DNA of 64,000 nucleotides. It comes from Robiginitomaculum sp. Its GTDB lineage: Bacteria > Pseudomonadota > Alphaproteobacteria > Caulobacterales > Maricaulaceae. The notes below the pieces were generated by a model that saw only the letters and a program-made list of their open reading frames with translations, was not told where the DNA came from and did not search any database. Position numbers and translations under genes: made by a program. Shown piece after piece: positions 17,291 through 26,417 of the stretch. Position 1 is the first letter of the stretch. The number at the start of each line of letters is the position of its first letter. The stretch lies in contig NVXK01000012.1 of the NCBI GenBank assembly GCA_002733905.1, forward strand, positions 38,362 to 102,361, given 5' to 3'.

Positions 17291-18496
17291 TTACACGATA
17301 GTTTTATCTTTTAACGCTGCTATTTCAGCACGATTATAGCCTAACTCGCGTAAAATTTCGTCTGTGTGCTCACCAAGTACTGGTGGTGGACGTTCAAACG
17401 CCTGTTTAGTTTTGGAATAATGTATGGGTGAGCGTACTTGTGGGACATGTCCATAAACGGGATGTTCTAGCGTCATTTGCATTCCCCGCGCCTGAATTTG
17501 CGGATCATTAAATACGGCCTCCATATTATTTATAGGGCCACAAGGGACGGAGACACTGTTACACAAAGCGCGCCATTGCGCGGAGTTCTTTGTTTTCATC
17601 AACGGTTCTATGAGGGGGATCAGCACGTCGCGGCTTTCAACACGTGCGGCGCTCGTACAAAACCGTGGATCACTGCCCCATTCTTTTTTGCCAAGCAGTG
17701 AGCAGAAACGCGTAAATTGTGCGTCATTTCCGACCGCGATAATGATATGCCCATCGCTGACCTCGAAGACCTGATAGGGGCATAAATTAGGATGGGTGTT
17801 GCCTTGTAATACAGGCACCTTGCCAGACACCAAATAGTTTTGGCCTTGATTTGCCATCGCGGCAACAGCACATTCAAACAACGATATATCAATGGCTTGG
17901 CCTAATCCCGTCTTTTCACGGTGATAAAGAGCGCCAAGAATAGCATTACTCGTATACAGGCCTGTAAACAAATCACTCGCTGCAACCCCTGTTCGCAAAG
18001 GGCCAGATTCTGGTGTTCCCGTCACGCTCATCATGCCGCCCATGCCCTGAATGATAAAATCATAGCCCGGTAAATTTTTGTACGGGCCTGTTTGGCCAAA
18101 GCCTGTGATTGAGGCGTAAATCAATTTTGGAAATTCATCACAGAGGCTTTCATAATCCAAGCCATGTTTTGCCAAATCTCCGACTTTGTAATTTTCTAAA
18201 ACAATATCTGTATCTGCAAGTAGTTTCCGTACGACTGCCTGACCTTCCTTTGTACGAAAATCAACAGTAATCGAGCGCTTCCCTCTATTGGTTGCACTAT
18301 AATAGGCGGAATCAGATGTAGGTTTACCGTCTTTACCCAAGAGAAATGGTGGCCCCCACGCACGCGTATCATCACCAATATTGCACCGTTCAAGCTTTAT
18401 AACATCTGCGCCCATATCGGCCAATACCTGCCCTGCCCAAGGGCCTGCCAGTACGCGGCTCATATCAAGGACTTTAATACCTTTAAGCGGCCCCAT
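17291..18496 (-). CDS. CaiB/BaiF-family CoA-transferase (class III)
   Basis: A 401-residue class III CoA-transferase, which moves CoA between carboxylic acids through an aspartyl intermediate. Seen: the opening LKGIKVLDMSRVLAGPWAGQVLADMGADVIKLE, RGKRSITVDFRTKEGQ, ENYKVGDLAKHGLDY, the GQTGPYKNLPGYDFIIQGMGG stretch with the catalytic aspartate after PGY, and a late PVYGHVPQVRSPIHYS. The start codon directly follows the stop of the MarR gene (TAAATG), so both are one transcript. The usual regulator–transferase pairing points to degradation of a carboxylic acid that must first be CoA-activated. The acid is not identifiable. Confidence 0.92.
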   Translation of the reverse strand: MGPLKGIKVLDMSRVLAGPWAGQVLADMGADVIKLERCNIGDDTRAWGPPFLLGKDGKPTSDSAYYSATNRGKRSITVDFRTKEGQAVVRKLLADTDIVLENYKVGDLAKHGLDYESLCDEFPKLIYASITGFGQTGPYKNLPGYDFIIQGMGGMMSVTGTPESGPLRTGVAASDLFTGLYTSNAILGALYHREKTGLGQAIDISLFECAVAAMANQGQNYLVSGKVPVLQGNTHPNLCPYQVFEVSDGHIIIAVGNDAQFTRFCSLLGKKEWGSDPRFCTSAARVESRDVLIPLIEPLMKTKNSAQWRALCNSVSVPCGPINNMEAVFNDPQIQARGMQMTLEHPVYGHVPQVRSPIHYSKTKQAFERPPPVLGEHTDEILRELGYNRAEIAALKDKTIV

Positions 18497-18937
18497 TTAT
18501 TCGCTCTCTTCTAATAAAGTATTTAAAATGCGGTCAAGCACAACACGGTCATCGCGAGAGATTTTACTGATCAGCTTTCTCTCGTGGCTCAGAACAATGG
18601 GGGTAATTTTCTCGAACAGTTTTCTGCCAGATGTTGTGAGGCTTAACGGCGAAGAACGCCCGTCGGTTTGCGACGCCTTACGTTTGACCAATTTACGTTC
18701 GATTAAATTCTTGATGGCGCGGCTTAGTGTCGTTTTGTCCATCAATGTTTTTTTCGCAATTGCCCCAGCGGTTAGATCAACGCCACCGCCCAAGACTGCG
18801 AGAATACGCCATTGGGTACGCGTAATATTAAATTTGGCATATTCATCAGCTAAGGATTGGGACACAGTATTGGTCGCAAGCGATAATTTATATGGTAAAA
18901 ATGTATCAAGGTTAAAAAGCATAAGGCAACATAACAT
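18497..18937 (-). CDS. MarR-family transcriptional regulator
   Basis: A winged-helix regulator of about 146 residues. Seen: a helical start LPYKLSLATNTVSQSLADEY, then TRTQWRILAVLGGGVDLTAGAIAKKTLMDKTTLSRAIKNLIERKLVKR (helix-turn-helix) and the wing SQTDGRSSPLSLTTSGRKL, which is standard MarR. MarR proteins usually repress divergent catabolic or efflux genes and release DNA on binding a phenolic ligand. It is co-transcribed with the CoA-transferase and divergent from the VOC and FAH genes; a palindrome lies between. Start codon ATG at 18937 is uncertain; an ATG at 18922 is also possible. Confidence 0.88.
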   Translation of the reverse strand: MLCCLMLFNLDTFLPYKLSLATNTVSQSLADEYAKFNITRTQWRILAVLGGGVDLTAGAIAKKTLMDKTTLSRAIKNLIERKLVKRKASQTDGRSSPLSLTTSGRKLFEKITPIVLSHERKLISKISRDDRVVLDRILNTLLEESE

Positions 18938-19001
18938 CAAGCATGTAGTTGAACAAGCAACTAATCTTACCGCCTTAAATTTTGCGTGTTAGTTATATAC
19001 A

Positions 19002-19022
19002 GTACAGTAAGTTTTACTTTAC
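19002..19022. promoter_or_regulatory. Imperfect palindrome, candidate MarR operator
   Basis: GTA-C-AGTAA, then GTT, then TTACT-T-TAC: a 21-bp dyad with one mismatched pair, in the gap between the divergent MarR and VOC genes. Size and position fit MarR autoregulation plus control of the divergent genes. Binding is inferred. Confidence 0.45.
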
Positions 19023-19146
19023 ATTGAAGCTCGCCCTTAGATTAAAGTAAGCCCTCCCCCCCTATAACCCAACACCTTACTCGATTATTATTTAGTTGCA
19101 CGCGCAACTTGTTTGTGCGACAACCATATAGGACAGGAGTATATTT

Positions 19147-19695
19147 ATGATCAACAAAATACCTCAAGGCTTTCACCATGTTGCTTACCGCTGTAATGAC
19201 GCGAAAGAAACGGTGGAATTTTATTCGCAAATCCTGGGCATGGAGTTTCAGCTTGCGATTGCCGAAGACCATGTGCCCTCGACGGGGGCCTATGACCCTT
19301 ATATGCATATTTTTCTCGACGCAGGTAACAATAATGTCCTCGCTTTCTTTGAACTGCCTGAACAACCGAAAATGGGCAGAGACGGCAATACGCCAGAATG
19401 GGTGCAACATATTGCAATGCGTGTTGAAAGCATGGACAAGCTTCTCGAAGCGAAAAAACATTTGGAGGATAATGACATTGAAGTTCTCGGCCCTACCCAT
19501 CACGGTATATTTAAATCTATCTATTTCTTTGACCCGAACGGGCACAGATTAGAACTCGCGGCCGATATTGGCACGCCGGAACAAATGGCACAGCTTCATT
19601 CTGTTGCACCAGACATGTTAGAAGAATGGTCGCGCACTAAAAAAGCCCCACGTCACGCGGCGTGGCTTCATGAGAAGATTGCCGACGAAACATAA
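19147..19695 (+). CDS. VOC-fold (glyoxalase/extradiol dioxygenase superfamily) protein
   Basis: A 182-residue protein of the vicinal-oxygen-chelate fold. Seen: the first metal histidine in GFHHVAYRC, the second in WVQHIAMRV and the glutamate in DPNGHRLELAAD, the three-ligand set of metal-dependent VOC enzymes. A C-terminal tail (about 150–182) is acidic and basic mixed and probably helical. Such proteins include lactoylglutathione lyase, fosfomycin enzymes and small extradiol dioxygenases. It is followed by the FAH-family gene and faces MarR, so a role in aromatic breakdown is inferred, perhaps ring cleavage or a glyoxalase step. Confidence 0.82.
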   Translation: MINKIPQGFHHVAYRCNDAKETVEFYSQILGMEFQLAIAEDHVPSTGAYDPYMHIFLDAGNNNVLAFFELPEQPKMGRDGNTPEWVQHIAMRVESMDKLLEAKKHLEDNDIEVLGPTHHGIFKSIYFFDPNGHRLELAADIGTPEQMAQLHSVAPDMLEEWSRTKKAPRHAAWLHEKIADET

Positions 19696-19789
19696 GACAT
19701 TATATTTACACCCTGCTTGACTCTCACCAATATGTTACCCAAGTGAAGTGCAAGGGTTTGAATATCCAACCATATATTAGGAATACATC

Positions 19790-20803
19790 ATGAAATTTGC
19801 ATCACTGAAACACGGTCGTGACGGCCATTTAATCATTGTCAGCCGTGATTTAAAAACGGCTGTTGATTGCGGAGAAATCGCGTCCACACTGCAATATGCG
19901 CTTGATAATTGGGAGCGTGTCGCCCCCCTTCTCGAAGAACAATATGACCGTCTCAATAATGGGAAAGGTGATTTCTTTACCTTTGTCCCTGAAGCATGTG
20001 CCTCCCCACTTCCGCGCGCATTTCAGTGGCTTGATGGCTCGGCCTATATCAACCATGTCGAGCTGGTCCGCAAAGCCAGAAACGCAGAAGTACCTGAAAG
20101 CTTTTATTCCGATCCACTTATGTATCAAGGCGGTTCAGACACTTTCATTGGCCCAATGGATCCCATCGTTGCAATTTCAGAAGACCACGGCATAGATTTC
20201 GAAGCCGAAGTTGTCGTCATTACAGACGATGTCCCTATGGCCGTTTCAGAGCGTAAAGCCAAAGACCATATCAAACTTATCATGCTTGTTGATGATGTAA
20301 GCTTACGCGGCCTTATCCCGAATGAACTTCGCAAAGGTTTTGGTTTTGTGAACGGCAAAGCGTCTAGTGCGTTTTCTCCTGTAGCTGTCACGCCTGACGA
20401 ATTAGGGAAATCGTGGAAAGGCTCTAAGGTGCACCTTCCTCTGTTGGTTGAATATAATGAGAAACCATTTGGCAAGACCAATGCAGGCATAGATATGACC
20501 TTTAACTTCTCCAAACTTGTCGCTCACGCCGCGCAAACGCGTGAGCTATGTGCAGGTACGATCATTGGCTCGGGTACAGTTTCCAACCAAGGTGAAAACG
20601 GCGACCCTGGCAAAAAGATTGAAGACGGCGGGCTAGGTTATTCTTGTATTGCGGAAATTCGCATGATTGAAACCATTCAAAACGGTAAAGCGTCAACTCC
20701 ATTTATGAAATTTGGTGATCGTGTTTCCATTGAAATGAACGACAAAGACGGCAATTCCATCTTTGGTAAAATCGACCATTTCGTCGAAAAATACAAAAAA
20801 TAA
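19790..20803 (+). CDS. Fumarylacetoacetate hydrolase family protein (long form)
   Basis: A 337-residue FAH-family enzyme with an N-terminal extension (about 1–90) that includes the conserved SPLPRAFQWLDGSAYINHVELVRKAR, and a catalytic FAH domain with DFEAEVVVITDDVPM, DVSLRGLIPNELRKGFGFVNGKASSAFSP and LCAGTIIGSGTVSN. This long subtype commonly sits with homogentisate or gentisate catabolism and hydrolyses the C–C bond of a diketo acid. It is the second FAH protein in the window; the short one at the left end is coupled to the isomerase. It follows the VOC gene by 94 bases, with a TTAGGA site before the ATG. Confidence 0.86.
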   Translation: MKFASLKHGRDGHLIIVSRDLKTAVDCGEIASTLQYALDNWERVAPLLEEQYDRLNNGKGDFFTFVPEACASPLPRAFQWLDGSAYINHVELVRKARNAEVPESFYSDPLMYQGGSDTFIGPMDPIVAISEDHGIDFEAEVVVITDDVPMAVSERKAKDHIKLIMLVDDVSLRGLIPNELRKGFGFVNGKASSAFSPVAVTPDELGKSWKGSKVHLPLLVEYNEKPFGKTNAGIDMTFNFSKLVAHAAQTRELCAGTIIGSGTVSNQGENGDPGKKIEDGGLGYSCIAEIRMIETIQNGKASTPFMKFGDRVSIEMNDKDGNSIFGKIDHFVEKYKK

Positions 20804-20815
20804 CTTGCATATTTT

Positions 20816-20845
20816 GTGAGTGCTCGACTCGTTTTGGGCACTCAC
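20816..20845 (+). terminator. Hairpin after the long FAH gene
   Basis: GTGAGTGC (20816–20823) pairs with GCACTCAC (20838–20845) around a 14-base loop, 13 bases past the stop codon. No T-run follows, so it is at best a weak intrinsic terminator or an mRNA-end hairpin. Confidence 0.4.
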
Positions 20846-20904
20846 ACCCCAGCATTCACATCCCACGAGATAATAGATTTAAAGACTATCCCATTGGTTA
20901 CGCT

Positions 20905-21861
20905 TTAAATATGCCTGTTGAGCAAGAGCCGTTTCGTTTTTAAATCTAGAATAAAATCCTGCCCATTAATGTAATCTACGCCCACTATCACCAAAGGGAA
21001 TTTCCCTTGATGGTTCAGAGGTAGGGCATCAAAGTCCATGACCAATAAATCATACTGATCCAGTCGAATCCCACCAATTTTTATGCCATCGATTTTGATA
21101 CGTATACGCGGTTTAAATTCCCCTACAGCACCTTGAATAATCCATTCTTTGCGCAAGCGTTTTTTATCTTCACCAAGTTTTGTGCCTTCAACAATATTCC
21201 AGCTAATCGCGCTAAAGCTTGAACCTGTATCAAACAAAGTCGGAATACGAAGATTTCCAAAATAAGTATCTATGAACAGCAAGCCATATTCAGCGTTTGG
21301 ATATGGATTTTTTTCAAGCTTCACCACGGTCCAATCTCTATATTTTAGAGCTTTTAATTTATGACGGGTCAGTATTTGCAAACTGCCACTGCGTGGTTTT
21401 TTTTGATCGTGGGTAAATGATAAAATCAAACCAGACAAAACATCCATGCCCAATATACCGTCCAATTTTCCCTCTTGGTATTCCCAATCTTCTAACACTA
21501 CCACCGTACGGTTTTCATATGACTGAGATGCAAATTCTAGCTGGGTCAAATTTATAGTAGGGCGTTTTTGTGCACGCGTCATTCCCCTCACAGTTTTATA
21601 TGTTAAATTTGATTTAGGGATATTTAGTTTGCGGCTCGTTCTTGACGCTCCCGTATCAACCATAAAAATCAAAGGCTCACTTTCATTTATACTTACAGAT
21701 ATTGTATATTGACCATCCGCTAGGCGTTTAAAAATGAGAAATTGATTGTCTGCTTTGTTTTTAGCCCATACGGATTGCGGGAGAATCAACATCCCCAACA
21801 CCACACACAAATATATGTGCATAAACTTCACATATTTCCACATTTTCTTTTGACCGATCAT
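20905..21861 (-). CDS. Exported aspartic protease-like protein with two DTG lobes
   Basis: A 318-residue protein with a signal peptide (about residues 14–33, ending near SVWA). Two copies of a retropepsin-type lobe are visible: Asp69 in FMVDTGAS followed by LDGILGMDVLSG, and Asp211 in LFDTGSSFSAIS followed by a late VIVGVDYINGQDFILD. Bacterial members with single DTG lobes act as homodimers; here both catalytic aspartates occur in one chain, as in pepsin. The chain resembles clan AA retropepsin-like proteases (PF13650 type). It should act in the periplasm; substrate unknown. It is divergent from uvrB. Confidence 0.7.
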   Translation of the reverse strand: MIGQKKMWKYVKFMHIYLCVVLGMLILPQSVWAKNKADNQFLIFKRLADGQYTISVSINESEPLIFMVDTGASRTSRKLNIPKSNLTYKTVRGMTRAQKRPTINLTQLEFASQSYENRTVVVLEDWEYQEGKLDGILGMDVLSGLILSFTHDQKKPRSGSLQILTRHKLKALKYRDWTVVKLEKNPYPNAEYGLLFIDTYFGNLRIPTLFDTGSSFSAISWNIVEGTKLGEDKKRLRKEWIIQGAVGEFKPRIRIKIDGIKIGGIRLDQYDLLVMDFDALPLNHQGKFPLVIVGVDYINGQDFILDLKTKRLLLNRHI

Positions 21862-22051
21862 TCAGATTCCCAAAAGGAGGATTACAGCATCTCACCTAAG
21901 TTTTCTATTTTGATCATTCATCATAACATATTTACGTCCACACCACCAGTTACAGGCCCCACATCACTAAATCATGTCAAAACATGTCAGGAGACGCTTT
22001 ATCGCGTTCTCTTTTTGTTGCAATCCTTGTGATGCACATTATCTTAAAGCT

Positions 22052-24178
22052 ATGTCGAACGAAATGAACGAAGCTAGCGCCGCATTTGAGGCTGTACAAA
22101 ATGCATGGGTTCCCCATAGGCCAGAACGCCCTGAAAAAATGGACGGCGGTAAAGTGTTCAGGCTTGTCTCGGAATTTGAACCAAAAGGGGATCAACCAAA
22201 AGCGATCAAAGAGCTTTGCGCCAATATTGACGAGGGAGAGCGCAACCAAGTTTTGCTCGGTGTGACGGGGTCTGGCAAAACATTCACAATGGCTAAAATC
22301 ATTGAGCAAACCCAGAGGCCAGCACTTATTCTCGCGCCGAATAAAACTTTGGCGGCGCAATTATATGGAGAATTCAAATCCTTCTTTCCTGACAATGCAG
22401 TGGAATATTTTGTCTCTTATTACGATTATTATCAACCCGAAGCTTATGTGGCACGTACAGATACATTCATTGAAAAAGACAGCAGTGTAAATGAGCAAAT
22501 CGACCGTATGCGTCATGCGGCGACACGCGCTATTTTAGAACGTGATGATGTGATCATTGTCGCGTCTGTTTCTTGCATTTACGGCATTGGTTCTGTTGAG
22601 ACCTATACGAAAATGACGACAGATGTGCGCGTAGGCGACCCACTTGATCCACGAAAACTCATAGAGAATTTAGTGAATATGCAATATACGCGCAATGACA
22701 TCGCATTTGCACGGGGTACATTTCGCGTGCGCGGGGATACCATCGAAGTCTTCCCGGCCCATCTTGATGATCAAGCGTGGCGCATTGATTTTTTCGGCGA
22801 TGAAATAGACAGTATTACAGCCTTCGATCCGCTGACAGGCAAAACCCAAACCAAATTAGAAAATGTCCGTATTTATGCAAATTCACATTATGTAACACCG
22901 CGCCCAACGCTGCAAACTGCGGCCAAGCAAATAAAACGTGATTTGGTTACACGGCTCGCGGAATTTGAAGCGGAGGGAAAGCTCCTCGAAGCGCAAAGGC
23001 TTTCCCAGCGTACAGAGTTTGATTTGGAAATGATTGCTGCGGCGGGTCATTGCACTGGCATTGAAAACTATAGCCGCTATCTGACGGGTCGAAACCCGGG
23101 AGACCCACCGCCAACCTTGTTTGAATACCTTCCTGACAATTGCCTTCTTTTTTGTGATGAGAGCCATGTAAGTGTGCCGCAAATTGGCGGCATGTCGAAA
23201 GGCGATATGGCACGTAAAACAGCACTCTCAGAACACGGGTTTCGTCTGCCATCCTGTATGGACAACCGTCCGCTTAGATTTGAAGAATGGGACGCTATAC
23301 GTCCACAGTCGGTCTATGTGTCCGCCACCCCTGGCCATTGGGAAATGACTCAAACACAGGGCGTATTTGTTGAGCAAATCATTCGCCCTACGGGTCTGAT
23401 TGATCCCCCTGTAGAAGTCCGTCCCGTTGCCAAAGACGGGGCGAGCCAAGTGGACGATGTTATCAATGAAGTTCAAAAAACGACGGCGCGCGGTTACCGT
23501 TCACTCGTCACGACCCTGACCAAGAAAATGTCAGAAGATTTGACAGAATATATGCATAATCAAGGCATACGTGTGCGTTATATGCATTCCGACATTGATA
23601 CGCTTGAACGCATAGAGATTATTCGTGATTTACGCCTAGGCGCATTTGATGTGTTGATTGGCATTAACTTGCTACGTGAAGGTTTGGATATTCCTGAATG
23701 TGCTTTTGTTGGTATTTTAGACGCGGACAAAGAAGGGTTTCTACGTTCCGAGACCTCTATGATCCAAACAATCGGACGGGCCGCGCGTAATGCTGATGCC
23801 TATGTCATTCTCTACGGGGATAAAATTACGGGGTCTATGCAAAGGGCAATGGACGAGACCGAGCGACGGCGTGCTGTACAATCGGCCCATAATGAAAAGC
23901 ACGGCATCACCCCGACAACCGTCACGCGGGGGGTTATTGATATTGTTGGCGATAGTGAAGAAGCAAACCGTATTAAAGCTGACGCGGAAAGATACACCCC
24001 TACGGGCCAGATCAAGAAAAAATATCTGGAAGTTGCCGAAGACGGTGCAGAGTTTATTGGCCAAAATAGACTCGCAATTATTGCAGACCTAGAAAAACGC
24101 ATGTTCATCGCAGCTGAGAACCTCGAGTTCGAAGAAGCAGCCCGTTTGAGAGATCAAATCAAAAAGCTCGATACTTAA
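22052..24178 (+). CDS. uvrB: Excinuclease ABC subunit B
   Basis: A nucleotide-excision-repair helicase-like protein of about 708 residues, which verifies damage after UvrA and hands over to UvrC. Seen: [15 protein letters not shown], Walker A GVTGSGKT at about 71–78, the damage-probing hairpin [38 protein letters not shown], the helicase motifs [12 protein letters not shown] and [13 protein letters not shown], and a C-terminal UVR motif [15 protein letters not shown] start at the ATG at 22052 (MSNEMNEAS); an upstream ATG at 21974 would add 26 Cys- and Arg-rich residues unlike UvrB. Confidence 0.97.
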   Translation: MSNEMNEASAAFEAVQNAWVPHRPERPEKMDGGKVFRLVSEFEPKGDQPKAIKELCANIDEGERNQVLLGVTGSGKTFTMAKIIEQTQRPALILAPNKTLAAQLYGEFKSFFPDNAVEYFVSYYDYYQPEAYVARTDTFIEKDSSVNEQIDRMRHAATRAILERDDVIIVASVSCIYGIGSVETYTKMTTDVRVGDPLDPRKLIENLVNMQYTRNDIAFARGTFRVRGDTIEVFPAHLDDQAWRIDFFGDEIDSITAFDPLTGKTQTKLENVRIYANSHYVTPRPTLQTAAKQIKRDLVTRLAEFEAEGKLLEAQRLSQRTEFDLEMIAAAGHCTGIENYSRYLTGRNPGDPPPTLFEYLPDNCLLFCDESHVSVPQIGGMSKGDMARKTALSEHGFRLPSCMDNRPLRFEEWDAIRPQSVYVSATPGHWEMTQTQGVFVEQIIRPTGLIDPPVEVRPVAKDGASQVDDVINEVQKTTARGYRSLVTTLTKKMSEDLTEYMHNQGIRVRYMHSDIDTLERIEIIRDLRLGAFDVLIGINLLREGLDIPECAFVGILDADKEGFLRSETSMIQTIGRAARNADAYVILYGDKITGSMQRAMDETERRRAVQSAHNEKHGITPTTVTRGVIDIVGDSEEANRIKADAERYTPTGQIKKKYLEVAEDGAEFIGQNRLAIIADLEKRMFIAAENLEFEEAARLRDQIKKLDT

Positions 24179-24194
24179 GATAGAAAATAAAAAA

Positions 24195-24228
24195 CGAATC
24201 AAATATTAAAATGGCCAAAATTGATTCG
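24195..24228 (+). terminator. Inverted repeat after uvrB
   Basis: CGAATCAA (24195–24202) pairs with TTGATTCG (24221–24228) around an 18-base loop, starting 17 bases past the uvrB stop. It could end the uvrB transcript but lacks a T-run, so the call is weak. Confidence 0.35.
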
Positions 24229-24398
24229 AATATATAGGAAAAATTGTCTTATTTTATTAGTTTCATGATCAAAATCAGACACTTTACACTCAAAAGATGC
24301 AAAAATAATATTAACACCTTGAGTTAATCACTTGAAATCACAGTATTACTTACTTGATTAACAACTATTAGTAGATTTTTAATATTTATCCGTGCATA

Positions 24399-24500
24399 TT
24401 ACGTCATAGATGGCGCGAGTTTCCCAATGACAACGTCGCCGTCTTTGGTAGCATTTTTGCCCCAGCTGCCAAAATGGTCGACCAGCCACTGATTTTTACT
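24399..24500 (-). pseudogene. C-terminal gene remnant (about 33 codons)
   Basis: On the minus strand an open frame reads ...QWLVDHFGSWGKNATKD, then GDVVIGKLAPSMT and a TAA at 24399–24401. Its composition (W, G, D, no rare-codon mess) looks like the end of a real protein, unlike the AT-rich DNA beside it. There is no start codon and a TGA closes the frame at 24501–24503, so only a tail remains. The parent protein was not recognised. It may be what is left of a gene deleted between uvrB and the DoxX-like gene. Confidence 0.4.
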
Positions 24501-24526
24501 TCATCCCGATAAAATTAGTGGCTGGT
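24481..24526. repeat. 16-base inverted repeat
   Basis: ACCAGCCACTGATTTT (24481–24496) and AAAATTAGTGGCTGGT (24511–24526) are complementary except for one central pair, with a 14-base loop. It lies at the broken 5' end of the gene remnant. It may be a small duplication–inversion scar or a hairpin that terminates transcription. Confidence 0.55.
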
Positions 24527-24533
24527 CACCAAA

Positions 24534-24553
24534 GCGCTGATCACAATCAGCGC
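24534..24553 (-). terminator. Compact hairpin after the DoxX-like gene
   Basis: GCGCTGAT pairs with ATCAGCGC around CACA: an 8-bp stem with a 4-base loop, 12 bases past the stop of the minus-strand DoxX-like gene. Read on the minus strand it is followed by TTTGG, a short T-run, so it is a plausible terminator. Confidence 0.5.
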
Positions 24554-24565
24554 AATCAATATTTG

Positions 24566-24976
24566 CTAAGAAAAAGACCATTTATCGTCTAAATCTCTCA
24601 ACGCATACAAGGTGATCATCGCACCGAGTGCGGGTATCGACGCCAAAAACAAATGGTTATAGCTCTCTAGAAATGGCAGTAAGTGCTTCCATGTTGCGAG
24701 TACAACGCAGCCATGCAAAACCATCACCAATCCATAGCTTATGCGTTTTTTAAACCCCGTGACGAATGCGAGTAATAAAAGTGCCCACAACACACCTATG
24801 ACATATGATCCCATTACGGGCAAATCATTGACACGGTAGAAATGTGCAAAAATTTTTGCAGTTGTTTCTGGCTGGGTAAATTTTTCAACCACCCAAGGTG
24901 CTAAAAAAAGCGCGATGCTGATACGTAGAATAAAAAGTGATACCGGTATTTTACGATGCTGTTCTGCCATTGCCAT
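24566..24976 (-). CDS. DoxX-like small membrane protein
   Basis: A 136-residue protein with four hydrophobic helices (about 12–29, 52–72, 82–98 and 107–125). The pattern LFILRISIALFLAPWVVEKFTQPE near the start, with a helix break before a polar KFT, resembles DoxX/DoxD-like proteins, whose exact role is mostly unknown although some support respiration or redox balance. The gene stands alone between the gap described above and gltX, which is transcribed in the same direction 98 bases upstream. Assignment is by overall pattern only. Confidence 0.55.
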   Translation of the reverse strand: MAMAEQHRKIPVSLFILRISIALFLAPWVVEKFTQPETTAKIFAHFYRVNDLPVMGSYVIGVLWALLLLAFVTGFKKRISYGLVMVLHGCVVLATWKHLLPFLESYNHLFLASIPALGAMITLYALRDLDDKWSFS

Positions 24977-25074
24977 TTATCATCCCCCAAGATACCAATT
25001 AGAAGTCGCTGACATACAGAGATATCCAGATAAATACAATTCAACACATTGTGATATGGCGCGAAACGTGGACG

Positions 25075-26415
25075 CTACCCCACTTCACCGCCGAGTCGTG
25101 CCTTCGCACGTTCAGCGCCTAGCAATGGCAAAAGCTTATTCATTTCGGGCCCTCTCGCACGACCAGTCAACGCCATACGCAATGGTAAGAACAAAGTTTT
25201 TCCCTTGCGGCCCGTTTCTTGTTTTAATGCGCCTGTCCATGCGGACCATGTTTCAAGTGTAATGTCGTCTGGCAGTGATTTTGCAGCTTGCTGGCAAAAC
25301 TCTTTGTCCTCATCCGTAATTTGACCAGGCATTGGCGCGTGAATGACAGTGGACCAACCGACCGCGTCACCAAGCGTGCTCAAATTAGCGCGCACAAGCT
25401 CCCAAAAGGTTTCATTTGCAGGAATGCCAAATGCTTTCAAACGGTCTTCAACAGCACTATAGGGCATTTCTTTTAAGAGACGGCTATTGACGAGCGCCAA
25501 TTCATCCTCATCAAAACGCGCAGGCGCACGGCCAATTTTCGAAAATGCGAATTCTTCAACAAGTTGATCAAGGCTTTGACGGGCTTCAATCGGGTCAGAT
25601 GTACCGATTTTCGCGAGCAGGCTACAAATTGCCAAAGGCTCTATACCTTGCTCACGTAATTGATCCATAGATAGCGAACCAAGGCGCTTAGACAAACCCT
25701 TACCATCTTTCCCTACCAAGAGAGGGGTATGGGCAAAGTTTGGCGCTGTGCCTCCGAGGGCTTCGAAAATTTCGATTTGTGCACCAGAATTGGTAACATG
25801 GTCTTCACCCCGTATCACATGGGTGATCTTCGCCTCGATATCATCGACAACACTTGGCAATGTGTAAAGATAACTGCCGTCCGCACGAATGAGAACAGGG
25901 TCAGAAATTGACGCCGTATCTATGCTTTGCTTCCCACGTACAACATCGTTCCAAACGGCGGGCTTCCCCGTCAGTTTAAAACGCCAATGGGGTTTACGCC
26001 CTTCGGCTTCGTATGCAGAAATTTGGTCTTTTGTAAGTTCAAGCGCAGAACGGTCATAAATCGGTGGTTTGCTTTGTGCACGTAAAATTTTCCGCTGACG
26101 GTCAAGCTCTTCCGAAGTCTCATAACATGGGTAAATCCGCCCCATGGCTTTCAACTTATCGCGCGCCGCGTCATAGGTGTCAAAGCGGTCTGATTGTTTA
26201 AACGTATCGCCCCAGACCATGCCAAGCCATTTCAAGTCTTCACGCAGACCGTCTTCATAGGCTTTGGTGGAACGGGCTATATCGGTATCATCAATACGCA
26301 GCACAAATGTGCCGCCCTGAGACTGCGCGAACAGCCAGTTTACGAGCGCCGTACGCACATTGCCAACATGAAGTTTACCTGTAGGAGAAGGTGCAAATCT
26401 AACGATAGGTTTCAT
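25075..26415 (-). CDS. gltX: Glutamate–tRNA ligase
   Basis: A 446-residue class I aminoacyl-tRNA synthetase that charges tRNA with glutamate. Seen: the HIGH-type motif in RFAPSPTGKLHVGNVRTAL, FVLRIDDTDIARS, the acceptor-binding WNDVVRGKQS, VIRGEDHVTNSGAQIEIFEALG, and the KMSKS-type loop GKGLSKRLGS, followed by the helical anticodon domain. At 446 residues it is the short alphaproteobacterial form; many alphaproteobacteria have two GltX copies, one of which also charges tRNA-Gln, so it could be either. It follows nadE with a two-base gap and is probably co-transcribed. Confidence 0.95.
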   Translation of the reverse strand: MKPIVRFAPSPTGKLHVGNVRTALVNWLFAQSQGGTFVLRIDDTDIARSTKAYEDGLREDLKWLGMVWGDTFKQSDRFDTYDAARDKLKAMGRIYPCYETSEELDRQRKILRAQSKPPIYDRSALELTKDQISAYEAEGRKPHWRFKLTGKPAVWNDVVRGKQSIDTASISDPVLIRADGSYLYTLPSVVDDIEAKITHVIRGEDHVTNSGAQIEIFEALGGTAPNFAHTPLLVGKDGKGLSKRLGSLSMDQLREQGIEPLAICSLLAKIGTSDPIEARQSLDQLVEEFAFSKIGRAPARFDEDELALVNSRLLKEMPYSAVEDRLKAFGIPANETFWELVRANLSTLGDAVGWSTVIHAPMPGQITDEDKEFCQQAAKSLPDDITLETWSAWTGALKQETGRKGKTLFLPLRMALTGRARGPEMNKLLPLLGAERAKARLGGEVG

Positions 26416-26417
26416 AA

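Larger units (their letters stand above)
24179..24565. other. 387-base gap: inverted repeats and a gene remnant
   Basis: This stretch between uvrB and the DoxX-like gene has no intact gene. The left 200 bases are strongly AT-rich. It holds an inverted repeat after uvrB (24195–24228), a coding remnant on the minus strand (24399–24500), a 16-base inverted repeat (24481–24526) and a compact 8-bp hairpin (24534–24553), each listed separately. Confidence 0.6.

Noticed and set aside
19042-19545. 167-codon minus-strand open frame
   Set aside because: It overlaps the VOC gene, which carries metal-binding motifs in the correct frame.
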